This document shows positions 42,468 to 50,468 of a stretch of 64,000 nt of DNA, in pieces. Numbering within the stretch: position 1 is the stretch's first letter; every line of letters starts with the position of its first letter. The position numbers and the translations under genes were made by a program. The notes beneath the pieces are model-generated. The model was given only the letters and a program-made list of their open reading frames with translations. It did no database searches and was not told the DNA's origin. Source of the DNA: CAJGCS01 sp045589955 (lineage in GTDB: Bacteria; Bacillota_I; Bacilli_A; ML615J-28; CAG-313); contig JAZNQD010000009.1 in NCBI GenBank assembly GCA_045589955.1, positions 124,001-188,000 of the forward strand, given 5' to 3'.

Positions 42468-42494
42468 AAGTGATAGTTTGTTGATATTTATAAA

Positions 42495-42507
42495 GTTCTA
42501 TACAATA
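42495..42507 (+). promoter_or_regulatory. Candidate phage promoter (GTTCTATACAATA)
   Basis: TATAAAGTTCTATACAATAA stands 48 bases before the prohead-protease ATG and matches the recurrent intergenic element. Confidence 0.5.
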
Positions 42508-42542
42508 ATTGAGTACTCTTCAGAAAATATAGGATTTTATAA

Positions 42543-45332
42543 ATGACAAATATCAATAAAAAAGATACACGTAAGTTATTGATTGAATCTGCAGAATTCG
42601 TTTCAAAAATAGAATTATCAAATGAATTAAAAGAAGCTGTTAAGTTAGCTAACAGTAAATCAGGTACATTAATTGTAAAGAATATTCCTTGTACAATTTT
42701 AAACCGTGTAAATCAAAATGGACGCATTTATTCAACTGATGTAGTTAATAGTGCATTAATTGAGGCTAAAAACGCTTTTGCTGCTAAACAATTATTGAGT
42801 CAAGCTGATGAACACCCAGAAGGTTCTTTTGTTGCACCTTCTCATGCGTCTCACGTTGTAATCAATTCATATATTAAAAAGAATGTAAACATTGTTGTTG
42901 AAGGTAATGAAGAACAACATGACGTATTATTTATGGATTGGGAAATTTTAAATACTCAAGAAGGTAAAAATTTAAGAGCATTATTTGAAGCTGAGTGCTC
43001 AATAGGTACTTCTATTCGTGGTGTAGGTGATATGAATGGTAAATATGTAGAAAATTATGAATTGTTAGGTTGTGACTGTGTTGGTAATCCATCTTCTTCT
43101 ACATTTACTCGTATGCCAGTATCTGAATCTGTACAACTAGAAGTTTTAGATCCACGTGATTTGAAAGAAACCTTTACAATTACAACTTCATCTACAAATG
43201 TTGTTAAAGATTTAGATTCTGCTTCTACATTACAAGCTCAATTAGATAACATTGGTTATGGTACTGTTACTAAAACTTCTACCAAAGTGGATGAAGAAAC
43301 TGATCCTAAAACTGGTGCAATGACATCTATTACTACATTAGAGGCTGAAACTTCAGATGATGTTGCTGATTTAGATCAAGCTTTGACTATGGCACGTAAC
43401 GCAATGTTAAATGGTGTAGTTAACGTAGATAGTATTACTATTGAAAACATTAAAGAAGAACAACCAGAAGAAGCTACAGAAAATGAAGAAGCTCCTCTTA
43501 CTGAAGATGCTTTACGTGTAGCTTTAGATTATAAACCTACAGCTTATGGTTATGAAGTGGCTTTAAAAGGATCTGCTGAAAATTTACGTTATATTAAAAA
43601 GAATTTGCCTCAACCAATATCTGGAGCATATACAACATTTGGTCCATATAACACTGAAGACCATGATGTTAAAGTTTTGGAATTTGCTTATCCTTTTGCT
43701 GAAAATGAATTAAATAACTTATTAAAAACTCTTCAAAATGGTATGCATGTACGTATTGCTGAATCTTTAATGACTGAAGCAAAAGAAGACGAAGATCCAA
43801 AAGCTGGTAAAAAGTTTGTATTAAAATGTCCGGCCGGTTTTGTTGCTATGGACGGTAATGCATTAGTATTCAAAGACGATCCAAAAGAAGCATTACATTT
43901 TATAGTTGGTAAAGAAGAATCTGGTTTAGTACATTTATCTGGCGTTGAAAAGATTCTTGATACAATGGGTGTATATGATGTTGAAAAGTATTATCGTAAA
44001 GATATAACTGATATAAGTGCTTCCGAAACGCCTATTGAACAACCGGCTGAAAAAGAATCCGTTCCAGTTGCTGAAGATAATGGCAGTGCTACTCGTTTTG
44101 TTGCTCAATTGACTATTGGTAATGAATCTGGTATGCCTGAAACTTCTACTATTCCTGTTTCTGGTGTTGAGTTAGATGCTGTAGTAAACGAAGTAAGTAA
44201 TCTGTGGAAACAAAAAGCAGAAAATGAAAAAGGTCAAGTATCAATAACTGTTACTGATACAAGTACAAATGAACAATATGCTTATAATCCAGGTAATAAT
44301 AGTTTAGATCCTATGAATAACTTACCACAACAAGAAGCTACTGGTGATATTGAACAAAAAGATGAAACATTGTCTTTGGAATTTGATAATGGCGTAGAAG
44401 TCGAAAAGCAATTTGATAATGAAGCTCAAGCAACTGTAGCAAAAGCTGGCTTAGAACAAGGTAAATTGCCAGGTGATTTGATGTTATCTGAAGAAGATAA
44501 ACCTGAAGACTTAACAACTTGTGAATGGTGTGGTAAAAAAGTACCTACAAATCAAATCCGTAATGAAAAAGAGTTAGGTAAAATTTGTTTTGCTTGCCGT
44601 CAATCATTAAATCAACGTGGTCATAAATTAGCCTATAATGAAGCTAATCCAGAATACGAAGATATTCAACCGGGTTGGTATGCAGCTGCTCAAGGAATTG
44701 GTGTTACTGGTCCGTTTGCAAGTGAACAAGAAGCTTGGCATGGTTTAGAAGATGTTAAGGACTTTGTAAGTGTTGAATATATAAGTCCTGAAATGTTAGC
44801 TGCTGAATCTGCAGATATGAATGAAGTTTTGTATACTAGAGCTACTGATGCTTCTGATCCAGAGGTTGAACAGCCTTTAAAAGATGCTTCTGAAGATGAT
44901 GAATTTGAAAGAACAGACGTTTGTGCTTGGTGTGGCGAAGAATTTCCATTGTCTGATTTAAGAACAGAAAAAGATTTGGGTAAAATTTGCCATCATTGTG
45001 CACACGGTTTAGAATCACGTGAAGGTCCATTAGAATATACAGATACAATCTATGAGGCAGATGAAGACGTAAATGTAGTCTTGTCTAATATTGATTGGGA
45101 TGTTGATTCTATTTCAAATTCATTCATGGCAAATTCTCAACCAGATGATGTAGCAACTATTGGTGATTTAGAATCATTAATTCGTGATTTACCTGATACA
45201 TTAAATGTTAAATTAACCGCCAAAGATTTAGAAAGTGATGATATTGAAGCTGTTAAACAATTAATATTTGATAAAGCGGGCGAACAATCTGGTTTAGTTA
45301 TTAAAAACGCTGTAATTTCTAGTGTAGAATAA
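42543..45332 (+). CDS. Prohead protease (T4 gp21-like) fused to long acidic region with two zinc ribbons
   Basis: A 929-residue protein. Residues 40-195 match the S80/gp21 type: NRVNQNGRIYS (54-64), catalytic His91 in ADEHPEG, and Ser157 in GTSIRGVGD. Normal family length is near 200 residues. The remaining 700 residues are acidic, repeat-like and scaffold-like, with two zinc ribbons, C660-x2-C663/C682-x2-C685 and C794-x2-C797/C816-x2-C819, the second pairs in GKICF/HxC. LTE-type sites (PLTEDA, LMTEAK, MLSEEDKPED) could be self-cleavage points. I infer a protease delivered as part of the scaffold core and released by autoproteolysis. Confidence 0.85.
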   Translation: MTNINKKDTRKLLIESAEFVSKIELSNELKEAVKLANSKSGTLIVKNIPCTILNRVNQNGRIYSTDVVNSALIEAKNAFAAKQLLSQADEHPEGSFVAPSHASHVVINSYIKKNVNIVVEGNEEQHDVLFMDWEILNTQEGKNLRALFEAECSIGTSIRGVGDMNGKYVENYELLGCDCVGNPSSSTFTRMPVSESVQLEVLDPRDLKETFTITTSSTNVVKDLDSASTLQAQLDNIGYGTVTKTSTKVDEETDPKTGAMTSITTLEAETSDDVADLDQALTMARNAMLNGVVNVDSITIENIKEEQPEEATENEEAPLTEDALRVALDYKPTAYGYEVALKGSAENLRYIKKNLPQPISGAYTTFGPYNTEDHDVKVLEFAYPFAENELNNLLKTLQNGMHVRIAESLMTEAKEDEDPKAGKKFVLKCPAGFVAMDGNALVFKDDPKEALHFIVGKEESGLVHLSGVEKILDTMGVYDVEKYYRKDITDISASETPIEQPAEKESVPVAEDNGSATRFVAQLTIGNESGMPETSTIPVSGVELDAVVNEVSNLWKQKAENEKGQVSITVTDTSTNEQYAYNPGNNSLDPMNNLPQQEATGDIEQKDETLSLEFDNGVEVEKQFDNEAQATVAKAGLEQGKLPGDLMLSEEDKPEDLTTCEWCGKKVPTNQIRNEKELGKICFACRQSLNQRGHKLAYNEANPEYEDIQPGWYAAAQGIGVTGPFASEQEAWHGLEDVKDFVSVEYISPEMLAAESADMNEVLYTRATDASDPEVEQPLKDASEDDEFERTDVCAWCGEEFPLSDLRTEKDLGKICHHCAHGLESREGPLEYTDTIYEADEDVNVVLSNIDWDVDSISNSFMANSQPDDVATIGDLESLIRDLPDTLNVKLTAKDLESDDIEAVKQLIFDKAGEQSGLVIKNAVISSVE

Positions 45333-45359
45333 GTAAGTCTTATAATTCAAGATTTTATA

Positions 45360-45372
45360 GTTCTATATATAG
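45360..45372 (+). promoter_or_regulatory. Candidate phage promoter (GTTCTATATATAG)
   Basis: ATAGTTCTATATATAGAAAA lies in the 100-base gap after the protease fusion, about 68 bases before the scaffold ATG, somewhat farther than usual. Confidence 0.45.
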
Positions 45373-45432
45373 AAAATAGTTTATAAACTAATTTTTACAT
45401 TTTTCTAGATTATATAACGAGGAATTAAACAC

Positions 45433-46152
45433 ATGACTAAAGAAGAAATGTTGAAAGCATTAAAAGAAAGCAATGCTTTGAATGTTAAAAAAGCAGAGGA
45501 TACTTTGCAAAACATTGAAACCAAAGAAGTAAAAGAAGCTCCTAAGGCTGAAGGTATTACTGGTTTAGATTCAGAATTGCCTACACAAAAAGAAATTGAA
45601 AAAGAAGTTGCTAAAGATGAAGGTCCAATGATCCCTGTTGATAAAGATGGTGTATCTAAAGACGGTGGTGAAGATGACCGCATGCAAGCTGATAAAGTTG
45701 AAGCTGAACGTAAAAGAGAAGATAACGGCATGAAAGATGTTATCAACGTTTCTAGTCGTAAGGTTGAAGAAACAGCTGAAGTTAACAACGAATTGTTAGA
45801 TCAGTTGAAAGAAGCTGCTGACCGTGAAGAAAACTATAAAGAAAAAATTAAAGAAATTACAGCTTTGTGTGAAAAAGCTCTTGTTTCTCAACAAGAATCT
45901 TTGACAAAAGAACATGCAGCTGAAATGAATAAAGTTTTCGAAGCTGTTATTGCTGAAGGTGAAAAAATGGAAAAAGAATTAACTGAAGCTGCAGCAAGAA
46001 ATGAAAAAATGTATAAAACAGCTCAAAAATTGTATGAAAATTCAACAAAATTAAACAAGATTTTGATTGAAGCTGTTAAGAAAGCTCAACCTGAGAAACA
46101 AATGACTCGTTATATGACACCTGCTCGCCGTGCAGTTGAATCATTGCGCTAA
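45433..46152 (+). CDS. Scaffold/prohead core protein candidate
   Basis: A 239-residue protein, highly charged and dominated by Glu, Lys and Ala, with a long predicted coiled coil (about 115-225, LLDQLKEAADREENYKEKI). Size, composition and place directly after the prohead protease fit a T4 gp22-like scaffold. It has a GAGGAA ribosome site and a strong terminator after it. The basic end (RYMTPARRAVESLR) could contact the capsid shell. Confidence 0.72.
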   Translation: MTKEEMLKALKESNALNVKKAEDTLQNIETKEVKEAPKAEGITGLDSELPTQKEIEKEVAKDEGPMIPVDKDGVSKDGGEDDRMQADKVEAERKREDNGMKDVINVSSRKVEETAEVNNELLDQLKEAADREENYKEKIKEITALCEKALVSQQESLTKEHAAEMNKVFEAVIAEGEKMEKELTEAAARNEKMYKTAQKLYENSTKLNKILIEAVKKAQPEKQMTRYMTPARRAVESLR

Positions 46153-46176
46153 TATTTAGTTTTTTAACGAGAGCGT

Positions 46177-46208
46177 AGGGGATTAGATTATGTCTAGTCC
46201 CCTTTTTA
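46177..46208 (+). terminator. Strong rho-independent terminator after the scaffold gene
   Basis: An 11-base stem with one G-T pair (46177-46187 against 46193-46203), a 5-base loop and a T run. Confidence 0.9.
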
Positions 46209-46213
46209 TATAA

Positions 46214-46226
46214 GTTCTGATAAATA
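46214..46226 (+). promoter_or_regulatory. Candidate phage promoter (GTTCTGATAAATA) next to the endolysin start
   Basis: AAGTTCTGATAAATA stands directly after the terminator and before the AGGAGGGG ribosome site of the endolysin, 25 bases from its ATG. It is the member of the series closest to a T4-like TATAAATA core. Confidence 0.5.
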
Positions 46227-46238
46227 GGAGGGGAATTG

Positions 46239-46925
46239 ATGTGTAAATTAATAAAAATGTTATTACGACTATTTTTTGGTAAAACAGAAGAAGTTGAGGT
46301 TAAACAAATGTTGTCTTTAGAGCAATTATATAAAATAAATGGTAATTTAAATAAAAAAGAATGTGAATATTATTTAGAAAGTTTAAATGTTGTTTTACCA
46401 AATAAAGAGATTAATACTTCTTTGAGATTATGCCATTTTTTAGCACAAATTATTCATGAGAGTGGACATTTTAAATATAAATCTGAAAATTTAAATTATT
46501 CTGCTAATGCATTAAAGAGTGTTTTCTGTAAATATTTTAAAACTGATGCCATTGCCAATGAATACGCCAGAAAACCGGAGAAGATTGCTAATAGAGTATA
46601 TGCAAATCGTATGGGTAATGGTGACGAAGCAAGTGGTGATGGATGGAAATATAGAGGTAGAGGTTTAATTCAATTAACAGGTAAATGTAATTATGACGCT
46701 TGTGGAAAAGCAATTGGATTAGGTTTAATAAATAATCCAGATTTATTGACTGAATCGGCTGAGGCTAGTGTTTTGGCAGCTTGTTGGTTTTGGAATAAAA
46801 ATAATTTAAATCAATTTGCAGATAAAGATGATATTGTAACTATTACTAAACGCATTAATGGTGGTACTAACGGTTTAGAAGATAGAAAGAGTAATCTGGC
46901 TAAGGCTAAGTGCGAATTGCTATAA
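46239..46925 (+). CDS. GH19 chitinase-like endolysin
   Basis: A 228-residue protein. The ATG at 46239 is chosen over a TTG three bases upstream, with a near-perfect AGGAGGGG site. GH19 features: IIHESGHF with catalytic Glu74, the YANRMGNGDEASGDGWKYRGRG block (121-142) and LIQLTGKCNY (143-152). It would cut peptidoglycan at lysis. The first 14 residues (MCKLIKMLLRLFFG) are hydrophobic and basic and might be a membrane anchor or export signal. An internal ATG at residue 24 would remove them. No holin is evident nearby. Confidence 0.9.
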   Translation: MCKLIKMLLRLFFGKTEEVEVKQMLSLEQLYKINGNLNKKECEYYLESLNVVLPNKEINTSLRLCHFLAQIIHESGHFKYKSENLNYSANALKSVFCKYFKTDAIANEYARKPEKIANRVYANRMGNGDEASGDGWKYRGRGLIQLTGKCNYDACGKAIGLGLINNPDLLTESAEASVLAACWFWNKNNLNQFADKDDIVTITKRINGGTNGLEDRKSNLAKAKCELL

Positions 46926-46961
46926 TTAGAAATATTTATTCTAATTTTCGTATATATCGAT

Positions 46962-46974
46962 ATTCTATATAGTA
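46962..46974 (+). promoter_or_regulatory. Candidate promoter variant (ATTCTATATAGTA)
   Basis: Lies 40 bases before the ATG at 47002, after a weak AT-only inverted repeat (46925-46945). It has A in place of the usual G at the first position. Confidence 0.35.
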
Positions 46975-47001
46975 GTTAAATAAATACCTCGGGATATATA
47001 A

Positions 47002-47466
47002 ATGGCAAGAGGAAACAATCAGAATAATATATTAGATGAAATCTTCACAGATGAATGGTATGCTGATGTAATAAATGCTACTAATTTTGCTATGGAATAT
47101 CAAAGTAAATTGGGTATAGATGAAATTACGCTTGCTCATCAAATAATTGATTATAATATAAATAAGCGTTTAGAAGAAAAGTTAGTAAATAATTTAGTTA
47201 AGTTATTGCCAAAAAATTTAAATTGGGAGCATTCAGATATTTTACGTGCTTTCGATGAATTTAAAAGTATTATCGATAGCTGTAATGCATGTCCAAAATT
47301 TAAAACGTATACCGTTAAGATAAATGTTGGTAAATCGGCTTTACTTTTAAAAGAATTTATATTGTGGAAAGATTTGGTTAGTTTAGATTATCCCGCTTTA
47401 CACATCGAAGCGATTCCAATGAAGACAAAAAATCATTATAAACTAGAAATTAAACGGATAGACTAA
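47002..47466 (+). CDS. Hypothetical protein
   Basis: A 154-residue, mostly helical protein with a beta end (HIEAIPMKTKNHYKLEIKRID). The family is not recognised. It is convergent with, and overlaps by 17 bases, the small minus-strand gene that ends at 47450. Confidence 0.6.
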   Translation: MARGNNQNNILDEIFTDEWYADVINATNFAMEYQSKLGIDEITLAHQIIDYNINKRLEEKLVNNLVKLLPKNLNWEHSDILRAFDEFKSIIDSCNACPKFKTYTVKINVGKSALLLKEFILWKDLVSLDYPALHIEAIPMKTKNHYKLEIKRID

Positions 47467-47665
47467 AATAAGCATTGGGCATGGGAATAAATAGCTGATC
47501 TAATGCTTCAGTATTGACAATAGTGCGTAATAAACCACCTGGAATTCGTGTATAAACAATATGATAGCCTAAATCGTTAAAATTGCCATCAACTGACTCA
47601 AACATTCCAAGGCTTTTTAATTTATTTTCATCTATTTCTAAATATTTCTTACTTTTTTTAGCCAT
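47450..47665 (-). CDS. Small hypothetical protein
   Basis: A 71-residue protein starting MAKKSKKYLEIDENKL at an ATG one base after the stop of the gene at 47667. A TTG 21 bases upstream would lie inside that gene. The end is Pro/Phe-rich. The family is unknown. Coupling to the upstream gene supports it being real. Confidence 0.55.
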   Translation of the reverse strand: MAKKSKKYLEIDENKLKSLGMFESVDGNFNDLGYHIVYTRIPGGLLRTIVNTEALDQLFIPMPNAYFSLSV

Positions 47666-47666
47666 T

Positions 47667-47897
47667 TTAATAAATTTTATTTTCAAAATTGCTTTTTATG
47701 TAATCAACAATATTAGGAAATTCTAGTATATCTTTTTCAGATAATGTTAACTTCTTTTGATCCAGGGTTAAAACATTGTCGATTAAGGTATATTTTTTTG
47801 CAATGAATTCTTTTATTTCATCTAGAGATAAATACATCTGTTTTTTAGTTGATGTTATTAATTTTATTCCTGTTTCATCTAAATTTATAATGCGCAT
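47667..47897 (-). CDS. Small hypothetical protein
   Basis: A 76-residue protein. The ATG at 47895-47897 (MRIINLDETG) is chosen because GAGAGGT precedes it. A longer form from 47957 would add a hydrophobic segment but has no ribosome site. The product resembles a small beta-beta-alpha protein with alternating beta sequence (GIKLITSTKKQMYLSLDEIKEFI). The family is unknown. Confidence 0.6.
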   Translation of the reverse strand: MRIINLDETGIKLITSTKKQMYLSLDEIKEFIAKKYTLIDNVLTLDQKKLTLSEKDILEFPNIVDYIKSNFENKIY

Positions 47898-47928
47898 ATG
47901 TACCTCTCTTTTTAATACAAAACATGCT

Positions 47929-47941
47929 ATTATTATAGAAT
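47929..47941 (-). promoter_or_regulatory. Candidate promoter variant (ATTCTATAATAAT)
   Basis: On the minus strand ATTCTATAATAAT stands about 32 bases before the ATG at 47897, in the divergent gap before the AAA+ ATPase gene. Confidence 0.4.
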
Positions 47942-48040
47942 ACAAAAGTAAAATCATAATTTTCCAATATATTTAAATTTTTTAGTAGAAAACTTCCAAA
48001 GTTAAATTCCATTAAACATAATGCATGATGGAGATTTAAT

Positions 48041-50431
48041 ATGGGTTTAAGACCAATCAGAAAAAAATTAAGTCATAAAGGAAAACAGAAAAAAACAGGA
48101 GTAATTTTTGGTATGTTTAATGCTCAACCGGTAGTGGAAAAAGATACAAAAAGCACAGAGCACCACAATAAATCGTTTGAATTTAGCTTTTGTATGGTAA
48201 CTAATTTACTCGAAACAAAAGATGACGAATTTGAGAGTGAACAAGGATACAGCGATAGAGCTATGGCTGTTCCTGTCTATCAAAATCTATGTTTATACGA
48301 AAAATACTTATTAATAAGATATAGTCAAAACTATCATCGTAAAAAAATCAACAGTTTCAAAAAAGATAAAGCTGAAATGTTGATTAAATATATTGATTAT
48401 ATATATTTTATGGCTAGTTGTGATATTTTTCCATTACAAAGACGTTTATCACCTTACAGAACAGAAAAATTAGAGAAAGTAATTGATAAATTGAGTATTG
48501 TACGAGAAATGCTCAAACAATATGACGGCGGCGTAGATTATCCTATGCTAGAAATCCGTATTTTAGCTAAACATTCGGAATTTGTAGCTGTATTAGAAGA
48601 GGCTGTTTCAAAAGGTATGCGTATAATAGATGATTGGTTAGAAATGTGTGCTAAAAGTGATTTAAAAAAGAGCTTTTATATGGAGAATTTACACACATAT
48701 CTTCAGTTGATTGGCGCTACTTCTAAAACTGTAAAAGCTGCCGCCGAATATGCTTGCTTATGTAAAAATAAAAGAGCTTATCATAGGATATGTGGCGACG
48801 AAAGAATTAGTTCGATGGTAGATGCACTTGGTTTAAAATCATTTAACATTCAAACTCTAAAAAAATATAATACTATTTTGTTTAATTTTATGAGTGATAG
48901 ATCAACAAACGATAAAACGACGATAGAGTTAGATAATTGGGTAATAGAAGGTTGCTTTACTAAACACAATTCAAAAGAAGATTTACTCAATTACTATATG
49001 CCAAGATTAAAACAAAGTGATTTAACCAAAACTGATTTTTTACACGTTACTCAATATGACTATCTTAAGAGCATTTTAAGCAATGCGTTGGCTAAACATA
49101 GTAAAGGTATTAACATTTTAATATATGGCAAGCCAGGAGGCGGAAAAACAGCCTTATCTCGCGTGTTGATTGATGATGTAAAAGCAGAAGGATATGAAGT
49201 TTATTCTGCCGGAAAAAATAACAAAGATGTAGTGTTATTTAAAGGTGATAGTTTAAAAAATGACTTACGTATTAATAGTTTTGTTACAATGCGTACAATG
49301 TTAAAGAATAATAAAAATTGTGTAATACTATATGACGAAGCAGAAGACTTTTTTAGAAAATCAGATGCAGCAAGCCAAGCTAAAGCAACTGTAAATGATT
49401 TTTTAGAAGACAATGAAAATCCTACTATTTGGACTACTAATTCTTTAACATGTATGGAACGATCTTTTTTACGTAGATTTACATATGTTTTAAAGTTAGA
49501 TGATTTACCAACAAACGTATATTTAGACATTGTAAATAAATTGTGCATAAAACATAACGTATCTCTAAATGATGAAGTATATGGATTAATAAAAGCCTAT
49601 AAACCTAATTTTGGTATTGTAGAAAAGGTACTAAAAAATTATGTGCTTTCTGGGTCATCCGATTTCAATAATATTAAACAAGATATCTTAGATTCTCTTA
49701 AAGGCATTAATTACGGTGAATCTATTGAAAAGTTGGCAATAAATAAATTTAAATTTAATCCTGAGTTATTAAATACTTCGGTTGATTTAAATGACCTTAC
49801 AGCACGTTTAAAGCAAAATGGTAGGTTAGACTTCAGTTTATTGCTATATGGTGTCCCAGGGAGCTCTAAAACAAGTTTTGGACGCTATTTAGCAGAAGAA
49901 TTGGGATTAAGTGTAATAAATAAGAATTATGCGGACCTTTCTAGTATGTGGGTTGGTGAAACAGAAAAAAATATTCGAAACCTATTTGAACAAGCCGAAG
50001 CAGAAAAAGCCTTAATTATTCTCGATGAGTGTGATGTTCTTTTACGAGATAGAGGTAAAGCTATGCGCTCATGGGAAATTTCACAAACCGAAGCTTTATT
50101 AACATGTATGGAATTTCACCCGTATCCATTTATAATGACTACTAATTTATATGACGATTTAGATCCAGCTGTAATGCGTAGAATATTATATAAGGTAAAA
50201 CATGATTATTTAACAGATGATCAAGTTAAGTTAGCTTTTAAATACTTCTTTGATATCGAAATTACAGAACGTTTGAATTTATCTAGGTTAACAAGTGGTG
50301 ATTTCGCGGTAGTTAAAAAACAAGCTGAATTTTCTGGATATTTAAATGATAAAGATTTGCTTATTAAAAAACTTACTGAGGAAATGAATCAGAAGAAGAT
50401 GTTAGAGCATGTACCAGAAATAACGATGTAA
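48041..50431 (+). CDS. Double AAA+ ATPase
   Basis: A 796-residue protein. Residues 1-340 have no recognised domain, with a basic start and helical middle. The first AAA+ module has Walker A GKPGGGKT (363-370) and Walker B VILYDEAED with Asp432-Glu433. The second has Walker A GVPGSSKT (604-611) and Walker B LIILDECD with Asp662-Glu663, then MTTNLYDDLDPAVMRRILYKV holding sensor and arginine-finger elements. The second module, with WVGETEKNIRNLF, is of the classical FtsH/Cdc48 type. It is probably a hexameric remodelling machine. The target is unknown. Single-gene unit with a TGGAGA ribosome site. Confidence 0.9.
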   Translation: MGLRPIRKKLSHKGKQKKTGVIFGMFNAQPVVEKDTKSTEHHNKSFEFSFCMVTNLLETKDDEFESEQGYSDRAMAVPVYQNLCLYEKYLLIRYSQNYHRKKINSFKKDKAEMLIKYIDYIYFMASCDIFPLQRRLSPYRTEKLEKVIDKLSIVREMLKQYDGGVDYPMLEIRILAKHSEFVAVLEEAVSKGMRIIDDWLEMCAKSDLKKSFYMENLHTYLQLIGATSKTVKAAAEYACLCKNKRAYHRICGDERISSMVDALGLKSFNIQTLKKYNTILFNFMSDRSTNDKTTIELDNWVIEGCFTKHNSKEDLLNYYMPRLKQSDLTKTDFLHVTQYDYLKSILSNALAKHSKGINILIYGKPGGGKTALSRVLIDDVKAEGYEVYSAGKNNKDVVLFKGDSLKNDLRINSFVTMRTMLKNNKNCVILYDEAEDFFRKSDAASQAKATVNDFLEDNENPTIWTTNSLTCMERSFLRRFTYVLKLDDLPTNVYLDIVNKLCIKHNVSLNDEVYGLIKAYKPNFGIVEKVLKNYVLSGSSDFNNIKQDILDSLKGINYGESIEKLAINKFKFNPELLNTSVDLNDLTARLKQNGRLDFSLLLYGVPGSSKTSFGRYLAEELGLSVINKNYADLSSMWVGETEKNIRNLFEQAEAEKALIILDECDVLLRDRGKAMRSWEISQTEALLTCMEFHPYPFIMTTNLYDDLDPAVMRRILYKVKHDYLTDDQVKLAFKYFFDIEITERLNLSRLTSGDFAVVKKQAEFSGYLNDKDLLIKKLTEEMNQKKMLEHVPEITM

Positions 50432-50434
50432 AAT

Positions 50435-50462
50435 AAAAGCTCCTTTTTATGGGAGCTTTTTT
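50435..50462. terminator. Bidirectional terminator between ATPase and tail-fibre genes
   Basis: A 9-base stem, AAAAGCTCC (50435-50443) against GGAGCTTTT (50452-50460), with an 8-base loop, an A run before and a T run after. It serves both convergent transcripts. Confidence 0.88.
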
Positions 50463-50468
50463 ATAAGT

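Noticed and set aside
46925..46945. Rho-independent terminator after the endolysin gene
   Set aside because: The inverted repeat is made only of ATTAGAA and TTCTAAT, with no G/C-rich stem, so it is too weak to call.
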